This document shows positions 57,170 through 64,000 of a DNA stretch of 64,000 nt, one piece after another. This DNA comes from an uncultured Kordiimonas sp. (GTDB lineage Bacteria; Pseudomonadota; Alphaproteobacteria; Sphingomonadales; Kordiimonadaceae), in contig CANNEK010000003.1 of the NCBI GenBank assembly GCA_947503625.1, positions 62,001 to 126,000 of the forward strand, given 5' to 3'. Numbering within the stretch: position 1 is the stretch's first letter; the number at the start of each line of letters is the position of its first letter. Made by a program: the position numbers and the translations under genes. A model generated the notes under the pieces. The model searched no databases and was not told where the DNA came from. It saw only the letters and a list, made by a program, of their open reading frames with translations.

Positions 57170-57556
57170 TTAAGAGGCCGGTTTTTTCACATGAATACGT
57201 GACACCGCACCCGTCTGGCGGTTCAATATCAACACTTCCTGACTTCCGGATTCTAGTTGGAAATGCATGAAAACTTCCGCCCCAGACGGCACAATTGCAA
57301 CCAGCTTGCCGTCTGCGGGCGCCGCGATATCGAAATCCTGCGGGGCCAGAACAACAGCAGTATCTTCCGCGATAGGTACGGCAACGGAAGCTGATAGTTT
57401 TTCTTCCGCCGGCCCATTGATGATGCGATGAAGGATCAACGCGATCATGCCAATGATAGCTATCCCCAACACCACGACCAGCGTCTTTAACCACATAGGC
57501 GCAGCAGCAAGGGCTTCCTCATTGATTGGCGTGACTTTTTGATCGGTTCCGTTCAT
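57170..57556 (-). CDS. DUF6476-like single-helix membrane protein
   Basis: Protein of 128 residues with one transmembrane helix at about residues 22-42 (LKTLVVVLGIAIIGMIALIL). The exported part is a small beta-rich domain with repeated APQDFDIAAPADGKLVAIV. Position beside rluA matches alphaproteobacterial DUF6476. Function unknown. It starts at ATG 57556 with GGGG five bases upstream; the divergent rluA start is only nine bases away. Confidence 0.75.
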   Translation of the reverse strand: MNGTDQKVTPINEEALAAAPMWLKTLVVVLGIAIIGMIALILHRIINGPAEEKLSASVAVPIAEDTAVVLAPQDFDIAAPADGKLVAIVPSGAEVFMHFQLESGSQEVLILNRQTGAVSRIHVKKPAS

Positions 57557-57565
57557 AACAACCCC

Positions 57566-58558
57566 ATGTCAACATCGATCGAAATTTCCGTAGGCGATGA
57601 CCAGTCTGGCAGTCGTCTGGACAAAGTCCTGTCGCTGCATCTGCCTGATATGTCCCGGTCACGTATCCAGACCCTGATCAAGGAAGGATACGTTGTGCAG
57701 GTCGCCTCGAAAACCGAGCGTACCATAAAGGCACCCTCGAACGCCGTCAAACACGGAGAGCTCTACAGGCTGAATGTTCCCGCACCACTGGATGCCGTGC
57801 CGCAACCTGAAGACATAGACTTGCCAATTGTGTTTGAGGATGAGCACCTGGTGGTTGTTAACAAACCGGCAGGCATGGTCGTGCACCCTGCCCCCGGCAG
57901 CCCCGACGGCACGATGGTCAATGCACTGCTGTATCACTGCAAAGGCAGCCTGAGCGGCATTGGCGGCGTGATCAGGCCTGGCATTGTTCACCGAATTGAT
58001 AAAGACACCAGCGGGCTTCTTGTTGTCGCGAAACACGACAAGGCACATACCGGGCTTTCGGAACAATTTGCAGCACACAGTGTTGAAAGACGGTACCGAG
58101 CCGTATGCAAAGGACTGCCTGCACCTACCCACGGACGGATAGAGGGTAACATTGGCCGCAATACAAACGACCGCAAAAAAATGGCGGTTGTAAAGTCAGG
58201 CGGCAAAGCCGCAGTTACCCATTACCGAACTCTGGAAACCTTCTCTCAAAACGGGCGGGCTCTGGCCTCCCATATCGAATGCCAGCTGGAAACCGGCCGT
58301 ACCCATCAGGTAAGAGTGCACATGATGCATATCGGGCATGCACTGGTTGGTGACCCTCTTTATACCCGAACTGCTTTACCGTCTTTCGTGAAAGGCGGTG
58401 CGCGGGATGCACTTTCAGGCTTCAAACGACAAGCCCTTCACGCAAAATCACTGGGATTTGATCATCCTGTCACCGGCGAACCCTTTAAATTTGATAGCGA
58501 ACTCCCATATGATTTCTCACGTTTGCTTGCTGGGCTCGAGCAGTATAAACTGGTCTAG
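57566..58558 (+). CDS. RluA-family 23S rRNA pseudouridine synthase
   Basis: Protein of 330 residues. An S4 domain at about residues 15-75 (SGSRLDKVLSLHLPDMSRSR) precedes the synthase: GIVHRIDKDTSGLLVVAKHD holds the catalytic Asp; HQVRVHMMHIGHALVGDPLY is the family C-terminal block. It converts specific uridines of 23S rRNA (RluD-like) or another RNA to pseudouridine; the target is not shown. ATG 57566 has no visible ribosome site; a TTG at 57539 would add nine residues and overlaps the divergent gene. Confidence 0.92.
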   Translation: MSTSIEISVGDDQSGSRLDKVLSLHLPDMSRSRIQTLIKEGYVVQVASKTERTIKAPSNAVKHGELYRLNVPAPLDAVPQPEDIDLPIVFEDEHLVVVNKPAGMVVHPAPGSPDGTMVNALLYHCKGSLSGIGGVIRPGIVHRIDKDTSGLLVVAKHDKAHTGLSEQFAAHSVERRYRAVCKGLPAPTHGRIEGNIGRNTNDRKKMAVVKSGGKAAVTHYRTLETFSQNGRALASHIECQLETGRTHQVRVHMMHIGHALVGDPLYTRTALPSFVKGGARDALSGFKRQALHAKSLGFDHPVTGEPFKFDSELPYDFSRLLAGLEQYKLV

Positions 58559-58631
58559 CCAGACAAACGTATAAGGGTAAGGCGCGAGCACTTTGAATCG
58601 CGTTTGATAATTCAGGGCGAGGAACTTTTTT

Positions 58632-59501
58632 ATGTCTAATATTTCTAATTTGCCGACGTTATCGCCGGAAGGCAGCTTGAGCGCCTATCTGCAGGACATT
58701 CGCAAGTTCCCGATGCTGGAAGCAAATGAAGAATACATGCTTGCGAAAGCATGGACAGAACACGATGACAAGGAAGCCGCCCACAAAATGGTTACAAGCC
58801 ACCTGCGGCTGGTTGCAAAAATTGCGATGGGATACCGCGGGTATGGCCTGCCGGTTGCGGACCTTATTTCCGAAGGAAATGTGGGCATGATGCAGGCAGT
58901 GAAGCGTTTTGACCCCGAGAGAGGCTTCCGGCTTGCAACATATGCGATGTGGTGGATCAGAGCTGCCATTCAGGAATATATCCTGCGCAGCTGGAGCCTT
59001 GTAAAAATAGGCACAACAGCCGCGCAAAAAAAGCTCTTCTTCAACCTTCGTCGCCTCAAAGGTCAGATCGAGGCAATCGAAGAAGGTGACCTGCACCCGG
59101 AACACGTCACAACGATTGCCGAGAAACTTGATGTTTCCGAAGATGACGTTGTCAGCATGAACCGCCGGATGACAGCCCATGATCACTCGCTGAATGCACC
59201 ATTGCGAGCTGACGCCGAAGGTGAATGGCAAGACTGGTTGGTCGATGAAGCGCCCGATCAGGAAATGGTTGCAGCTGACAAGGAAGAACGGACGATAAGA
59301 CTTGGCCTGCTGGGGAACGCGATGGCGGAGCTGAACGAGCGCGAAAGACACATTCTGACCGAGCGCCGCCTAGCTGACCCCGCCAAAACCCTGGAAGAAC
59401 TGTCGCAGGAATATGATGTCAGCCGCGAGCGTATCCGCCAGATTGAAGTTCGGGCATTCGAAAAAGTTCAGAAACACATGCGTCTGGCTGCCAGCCAGTA
59501 A
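58632..59501 (+). CDS. rpoH: RNA polymerase sigma-32 factor RpoH
   Basis: Protein of 289 residues. Sigma region 2 at about residues 50-120 (AHKMVTSHLRLVAKIAMGYR, then FRLATYAMWWIRAAIQEYIL); the RpoH box QKKLFFNLRRLK near 135; region 4 at about 220-285 (TLEELSQEYDVSRERIRQIE). It directs RNA polymerase to heat-shock promoters. groESL in this window has a candidate promoter for it. Group II RpoH is usual in alphaproteobacteria. It is monocistronic; the upstream leader is 74 bases after rluA. Confidence 0.97.
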   Translation: MSNISNLPTLSPEGSLSAYLQDIRKFPMLEANEEYMLAKAWTEHDDKEAAHKMVTSHLRLVAKIAMGYRGYGLPVADLISEGNVGMMQAVKRFDPERGFRLATYAMWWIRAAIQEYILRSWSLVKIGTTAAQKKLFFNLRRLKGQIEAIEEGDLHPEHVTTIAEKLDVSEDDVVSMNRRMTAHDHSLNAPLRADAEGEWQDWLVDEAPDQEMVAADKEERTIRLGLLGNAMAELNERERHILTERRLADPAKTLEELSQEYDVSRERIRQIEVRAFEKVQKHMRLAASQ

Positions 59502-59540
59502 CAGCATGGCGGCTATGTTGGTAAAGCAGCCAGGTGGGAT

Positions 59541-60059
59541 TTAATTCTGCTTGCGAATAAAGCCTGTTTGGGCAGGCACAGCTTCGTCTTCCTTGTCACC
59601 GAGAACCTCATGGCTCCATGCATCTACAAGGGCTTGTCGTTGCTGGGCGATCTTCTTCAATCTGTCCTGGTTCAACCCCTGCAAAATAAAGGCTGCTACC
59701 ATAGGCCCCACATACACCAGCGCGTAACCGATCGCCGCCGAGCCAAACATCAGAACGATATTGATTATATCGCCGATCATAAATTCCCAACCTCTCGACA
59801 TAGCTTGGGGAATAAAAGGAATAACACCGCCTACATTGGAAAAGCCAACGCATTGCAGCCGTTCGGCTTTGTGTTCACCTTTACCGGTAAAACCAAGCAC
59901 AATGGTTGGTACAATACCAATGACCATGATAATGGCCGCATCAATGCTAAACAGAGCAAGTGCCGTTAGCCCGATCAATAAAAGGGGAGCAAAACCCGAC
60001 GCCTCGCTAGGTGGGCGCCGCCTTTTTGGTATTCCCGGTGATTTTTTTCTCTTCGCCAT
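59541..60059 (-). CDS. Polytopic membrane protein paired with the pseudokinase
   Basis: No family recognised. Protein of 172 residues. A basic N terminus (KRKKSPGIPKRRRPPSE) precedes three or four helices: FAPLLLIGLTALALFSIDAA, IIMVIGIVPTIVLGFTGKGE, and GDIINIVLMFGSAAIGYALV with YVGPMVAAFILQGL. The C-terminal 45 residues are polar. It starts eight bases after the pseudokinase stop with AGGG upstream, so the two are co-transcribed and probably work together in the membrane. Nothing catalytic is visible. Confidence 0.7.
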   Translation of the reverse strand: MAKRKKSPGIPKRRRPPSEASGFAPLLLIGLTALALFSIDAAIIMVIGIVPTIVLGFTGKGEHKAERLQCVGFSNVGGVIPFIPQAMSRGWEFMIGDIINIVLMFGSAAIGYALVYVGPMVAAFILQGLNQDRLKKIAQQRQALVDAWSHEVLGDKEDEAVPAQTGFIRKQN

Positions 60060-60067
60060 GCCTTACC

Positions 60068-62092
60068 CTAAAAAAACGTCAGAAAAGAAACCAAAACCAG
60101 TCCTGCCAGCGCAATCATGCGGCTACCACGCAAACCCATTCGCTTTGCTTCAGGGTCGTTTGGCAGAACTTTTTTCAGCAGTTTTTTCCGTTCACGTTCC
60201 AGCCGACTGACAAGTGTTCTCGCTTGGGCGAACTCTCGCGCATCTTCCGCCTGAACCTTAATCATGTTCACTTCTGCGCTGATCCGGGCGATGTCACCGC
60301 TTTTTTTGCTCTTGTCCAACGCAATCTGCACCTGTTCACGCCGCTTTTTGTTTTTCAGCCCCTTAACTGCAGGTGCGAGCCCGTCCACCAGCTTCGACGT
60401 AAGGTTTGGCAGGGCCTCCATCTTGCAACGTTGCTGCAAAAGGCCAAAAAAATTCATCGACAGACTGTTGAATTTAGCTGGGTTGTGCTGGGCGGCGGCC
60501 AGATTATTGAATTCTCGCTCAAGCTCCATACCATGTGTGGCACAAAAAGCAGCAAGGTGCCGGTCAAGCAATATGTTCCGGGTTGTTCCGGCACCAGCTA
60601 TTCGCTCCAGCGCGCGCATTAACTGAATAATCGAGCCAATCCACACGTTGGAAAAACGCTGGGACACGCAGGGTAAAATCGGGTTCATCTCGTATAGTAC
60701 CCGTTCCATGCCCTTGCCGAGTTGTTTGCTGGAAGCAAAAGGCATCACCCGCCTGAGTTCACCAAGCTGCGCTCCCAGTTTAAAACCTTGTATCTCACAG
60801 ATTTCACCAATCAATTGCAGGAACTTGGCATCCAGAAGGTCGACAACCATAGAAAGCACTTCACGGTCATCGCGCGAAAATGCCTCAGCAACCATTGCAG
60901 GAATACCATCCAGAAAAAATGAGTAGCCCTTAAAATGAATAGGCCCGGTCGGGTGAAGAAACATGCAAACGCGGGTGACCATTTTATAGTCGTCAGAACG
61001 CATGCCACCAAATCCACTGTCAGGCTTCACGTTCAACAACGATTCCAGCCGGTCAGTCAATATCTCGTCTCTAAACGACATCTGAACCCATGACGTGAAA
61101 TCGATCGATTTCAAAAACCCTGCGGCCTCCGCAGGATCCCGTGCAAAAGCATGTGCCAGCAAACGGCGGTCAACGACCGCGACACCCTTGAAATTCGTTG
61201 GCCTGTTCATCGTCCAGGCCCGCATGGTGGTTCTCTTTGGCTTGCCAACACCTTCGAACCAATCCAGCACATCTTCAGCGCCCCAGCGCTCTTCGTTCTC
61301 ATCGGCGGTAAGGCCTCTGATGAGTCCGCCGAGAGCGCCAGGAATTTCCCTGCCACCGCTCAGGGCCCAAAAAGACCCCTGATTGACCCGCGCCATCAAC
61401 ATGCTGTCACGGTCACGGCCACGCCACAATTGCTCGCCGAAATAGAGCGACTGCATGGTCGCGCCCATTTGATAGTAGTCAGACTCCACATCGCCCACAC
61501 CGCGAGCCGTACCATCCGCCATCGCCAGATCAAGAGGCTCCATGGCAAACGGCTGCATGTAGCCGGGCGGCATGCTGTAACATTCGCCCAGCACAACCTC
61601 ATCGCTGTTTGGTGTACTGAAATATACATTAGTCGGCATGATCGAACGGTGCATGAACCCGCGCTTGTGAAGCGCTGTAATTGCCTTGAGGATCGACAAT
61701 GCTACATTTTGGCGCAGGCGATTGGCGTTCACCCTGGGGTTTAGCTTGCCATCCAGCCCCATCAGGGCCCCGCCCGTCGGGCGACCAAAAATCGTGACCA
61801 GCCGTTGCACTTTTTTGCCTTCGAACGACAGGTTCATCAACCCGCGTTCAATCGGACAAATCAGGTTAGCAATCGGCTTGCTGTGAAGTGTTTTATATAC
61901 TTCATTGCGAACGGGGACGGAAGGATGATGCACAAGGGCGTAGCAGTCACCGGCAGACTTGTCCCGGCTCTTTACTGCGAAAGCATCTCCGCCACGCGTG
62001 CTGAATTCAGAGAGCGGAGAGGCTGTAATAACCTCATACCGTTCCCCAAACGTGCTCTGGCTATCAGGAACTGGCGCATTTTCGCCGCTCAC
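60068..62092 (-). CDS. Tail-anchored protein-kinase-like protein lacking catalytic residues (pseudokinase)
   Basis: Protein of 674 residues. Residues about 15-280 follow the protein kinase fold. LKAITALHKRGFMHRSIMPTN aligns with the catalytic loop but HRD-x-K reads HRS-I-M (Asp replaced by Ser150, Lys by Met), the DFG position reads GEC (169-171), and no VAIK lysine is seen. Structural residues persist: Asn155, Asp205 of SDYYQMG and the closing EERW. Residues about 285-590 are helical without a known domain; 600-650 are coiled-coil-like, and the last 18 residues form a C-terminal anchor. It starts at GTG 62092 with AAGGGG upstream. Confidence 0.78.
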   Translation of the reverse strand: MSGENAPVPDSQSTFGERYEVITASPLSEFSTRGGDAFAVKSRDKSAGDCYALVHHPSVPVRNEVYKTLHSKPIANLICPIERGLMNLSFEGKKVQRLVTIFGRPTGGALMGLDGKLNPRVNANRLRQNVALSILKAITALHKRGFMHRSIMPTNVYFSTPNSDEVVLGECYSMPPGYMQPFAMEPLDLAMADGTARGVGDVESDYYQMGATMQSLYFGEQLWRGRDRDSMLMARVNQGSFWALSGGREIPGALGGLIRGLTADENEERWGAEDVLDWFEGVGKPKRTTMRAWTMNRPTNFKGVAVVDRRLLAHAFARDPAEAAGFLKSIDFTSWVQMSFRDEILTDRLESLLNVKPDSGFGGMRSDDYKMVTRVCMFLHPTGPIHFKGYSFFLDGIPAMVAEAFSRDDREVLSMVVDLLDAKFLQLIGEICEIQGFKLGAQLGELRRVMPFASSKQLGKGMERVLYEMNPILPCVSQRFSNVWIGSIIQLMRALERIAGAGTTRNILLDRHLAAFCATHGMELEREFNNLAAAQHNPAKFNSLSMNFFGLLQQRCKMEALPNLTSKLVDGLAPAVKGLKNKKRREQVQIALDKSKKSGDIARISAEVNMIKVQAEDAREFAQARTLVSRLERERKKLLKKVLPNDPEAKRMGLRGSRMIALAGLVLVSFLTFF

Positions 62093-62280
62093 ACTGATTT
62101 CCCCTTATATGTCCCGAACCCTGTTGATTCTCCAACAACAGCGTGCCTCAAGTCAACAACCATTGGGCACGAACACGTTGAAAATCAACAAAAATCGTCT
62201 AAAATACAAACGACTTGTTAAGCATAATACAGGTCAATTCTTAACGTAAAGAAAACGATGGTCAGATTGAGTTTGGGCCT

Positions 62281-63573
62281 TTAGTCAAGAAAAGGATCAC
62301 GAACCAAAATGGTATCATCGCGCTCAGGACTTGTTGAAAGCAATGCTACGGGAACACCGATCAACTCTTCAATCCGCCTGATGTACTTCACCGCTGTGGC
62401 AGGCAAGTCGGCCCAGCTGCGCGCACCAAAAGTTGTATTAGACCAGCCTTCAAGCGTTTCATACACAGCTTCAACGCCTGCCTGATCTTCCATACCGTAC
62501 GGCAGATAATCGACCACCTCACCTTTATGCTTGTAACCCACACAGACCTTGATCTCTTCAAGACCATCCAGAACGTCAAGCTTGGTCAAAGCAATACCAT
62601 CAACACCGCCAACAGTCAGGCTTTGACGCACAAGAACCGCATCAAACCAGCCGCAGCGACGTGAACGACCTGTTACGGTGCCAAATTCATGGCCCTTCTC
62701 TCCCAGATACTGGCCAACTTCGTTATCTTGCTCTGTCGGGAACGGGCCGCTACCCACACGCGTCGTGTAAGCTTTGGTAATACCAAGAACATAATCAAGA
62801 GCACGCGGCCCCATGCCAGAGCCGCCAGCAGCCTGACCGGCAATCGTATTGGAGGATGTCACAAACGGATAGGTTCCGTGGTCGATATCCAGCAGGGTAC
62901 CCTGCGCGCCTTCAAAAAGGACACGTTTGCCAGCCAGCTTGGCGTCATCAAGAGTACGCCAGACATTGCTGACGTATGGCAGGATTTTATCGGCCATTTC
63001 CATGAGCTGGTCTGCAATTTCTGTTGCATCAACCTGATCATGACCAAGGCCCTTGCGAAGCGCATTATGGTGAGTAAGCGCAACCGCAAGCCGCGCTTCA
63101 ACTATTTCACGTGACTGCAAGTCACAAACCCTGAGAGCACGACGACCAACCTTATCTTCATAGGCTGGCCCGATACCGCGGCGTGTCGTACCGATCTTCA
63201 CGCCCTTTGAAGCATCTTCACGCAGTGCATCAAGTTCACGGTGGTATGGCATAATCAGGGTCGCATTGGCAGCAATCTGCAGGCTTTCCGGGGTGATATC
63301 AACACCCTGCCCTCGCAGTGTTTCCATTTCAGTCAGCAGGGCCCAGGGGTCCACAACAACACCGTTACCGATCACACTGATTTTACCGCCGCGTACGATG
63401 CCGGAGGGCAACAGCGAAAGCTTGTAGACTTTACCGTCAATAACGAGGGTATGCCCAGCATTGTGACCGCCCTGAAAACGCACAACAACATCGGCGCGCT
63501 CAGAAAGCCAATCGACGATTTTGCCCTTGCCTTCATCGCCCCACTGAGAGCCAACAACAACAACGTTGCCCAT
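62281..63573 (-). CDS. purA: Adenylosuccinate synthase
   Basis: Protein of 430 residues, normal length. GTP loop [18 protein letters not shown] at about residues 8-25; GGHNAGHTL and [10 protein letters not shown] are also standard; [12 protein letters not shown] is the IMP-site block. It joins IMP and aspartate with GTP to give adenylosuccinate, the first step to AMP. It is next to hisZ, about 50 bases away, and both synthesis pathways share purine-derived precursors. Confidence 0.97.
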   Translation of the reverse strand: MGNVVVVGSQWGDEGKGKIVDWLSERADVVVRFQGGHNAGHTLVIDGKVYKLSLLPSGIVRGGKISVIGNGVVVDPWALLTEMETLRGQGVDITPESLQIAANATLIMPYHRELDALREDASKGVKIGTTRRGIGPAYEDKVGRRALRVCDLQSREIVEARLAVALTHHNALRKGLGHDQVDATEIADQLMEMADKILPYVSNVWRTLDDAKLAGKRVLFEGAQGTLLDIDHGTYPFVTSSNTIAGQAAGGSGMGPRALDYVLGITKAYTTRVGSGPFPTEQDNEVGQYLGEKGHEFGTVTGRSRRCGWFDAVLVRQSLTVGGVDGIALTKLDVLDGLEEIKVCVGYKHKGEVVDYLPYGMEDQAGVEAVYETLEGWSNTTFGARSWADLPATAVKYIRRIEELIGVPVALLSTSPERDDTILVRDPFLD

Positions 63574-63624
63574 TATAAATCCCCTTAACGGATACCTTGC
63601 CCGAATATCTTACATTGTATGCGG

Positions 63625-64000
63625 TTAAACCGCAGTAATCTGGCCGCTGAAATAAATATGACTACAGCCAAGTCGACGCGCTTCTTTGGAAGCATCGGCC
63701 TCTTCTGTCAAGCCTTGATTCAAGCCCTGAACGGTACGCCATCCTGCGGCTCGCTGCGTCTGCCCATCCTTGTCGCTTGTTCCGTATGGCAAAAACAGTT
63801 TCTCACAGCGTTCCGGTGCCGGAAGTGCATCCATCAAACTGTCCAGATAAACAGAAAAACCGGTGGCCTCTTCCGTGTGCCCGTCGGGGTGGACAACCAG
63901 ATATCGCCCCCCTCTCCCCAGCTCGCTTTGGCTGCCGATCGCAAAAAGCGCAAAACCAATTCCACTCTTGTATTCGAAACCGTGGCTTTCACATGGATCA
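63625..64000 (-). CDS. hisZ: ATP phosphoribosyltransferase regulatory subunit HisZ (5' end outside window)
   Basis: Partial gene: about 125 C-terminal codons are present and the start lies beyond the right edge. The visible part begins GFEYKSGIGFALFAIGSQSE, then LGRGGRYLVVHPDGHTEEAT, EATGFSVYLDSLMDALP and KLFLPYGTSDKDG. These fit HisZ, a catalytically inactive relative of histidyl-tRNA synthetase that regulates HisG in histidine synthesis. hisZ followed by purA is a known alphaproteobacterial order. A short open frame from TTG 63837 is not the true start. Confidence 0.88.
   Translation of the reverse strand, partial: DPCESHGFEYKSGIGFALFAIGSQSELGRGGRYLVVHPDGHTEEATGFSVYLDSLMDALPAPERCEKLFLPYGTSDKDGQTQRAAGWRTVQGLNQGLTEEADASKEARRLGCSHIYFSGQITAV

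Noticed and set aside
58659-59351. Open frame of 230 codons opposite rpoH
   Set aside because: Shadow of a conserved sigma factor; high Cys/Phe composition.

Overview
The window looks like a stretch of ordinary chromosome from an alphaproteobacterium. This is inferred from gene content and gene order, not from a marker-gene comparison. Supporting signs are a three-gene cytochrome bc1 operon with separate b and c1 genes, the DUF1285 - CoA pyrophosphatase - DUF6111 - CCA-transferase order, hisZ next to purA, a group II RpoH, and several stand-alone PAS proteins of the PAS_5 type. The abundance of such PAS proteins, a large TonB receptor and a methanethiol methyltransferase-like protein make a marine member of the Kordiimonadales or a relative my best guess, held loosely. 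Base composition is moderate. I saw no insertion sequence, integrase, phage gene or CRISPR array.

Layout. 0-4.6 kb: bamD (cut by the window edge), an XRE regulator, ilvE divergent from a MarR regulator, then a PAS - methyltransferase - MazG-like operon ending in a bidirectional terminator. 4.7-9.6 kb: petABC on the minus strand, then trmL, hemF and a SYLF protein on the plus strand. 9.6-18 kb, nearly all minus strand: a tRNA/nucleotide maintenance operon (DUF1285, CoA pyrophosphatase, DUF6111, CCA transferase), a GNAT enzyme, a secreted M28 peptidase, an ATC-hydrolase-like protein and groESL behind a perfect CIRCE operator. 18-31 kb, the most accessory part: a TonB receptor, an MddA-like methyltransferase, a LysR-controlled redox cluster (GST, a PNPOx/FNR/ferredoxin fusion and an adrenodoxin-reductase-type flavoprotein), two proteins of unknown function, a thioesterase, a sialidase-fold protein and an AIM24 protein. 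31-38.6 kb: sppA, msrB, azoR, a DUF3667 protein, an MBL hydrolase, a PAS protein and a serine hydrolase. 38.7-50 kb: a wHTH-TPR regulator, tRNA-Gln(TTG), ispE, a TPR lipoprotein, ETF-QO, a uracil-DNA glycosylase - lytic transglycosylase - moaB operon and an Na+/alanine symporter. 50-64 kb: an NTF2-like protein, a PAS protein, an SDR, enoyl-CoA hydratase, an SRAP protein, a Nudix hydrolase, an acyl-CoA ligase, rluA, rpoH, a membrane protein plus pseudokinase pair, purA and hisZ (cut by the edge).

How the genes connect. ETF-QO and the bc1 complex are consecutive steps of the quinone-linked electron chain, and the acyl-CoA ligase and enoyl-CoA hydratase feed it through beta-oxidation. rpoH and groESL form a heat-shock pair: groESL carries both a CIRCE operator and a sigma-32-like promoter. 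The least explained items are the tail-anchored pseudokinase and its membrane partner near 60 kb, the uracil-DNA glycosylase that has lost its cluster cysteines, and the LysR/GST/fusion-flavoprotein cluster near 23-27 kb.
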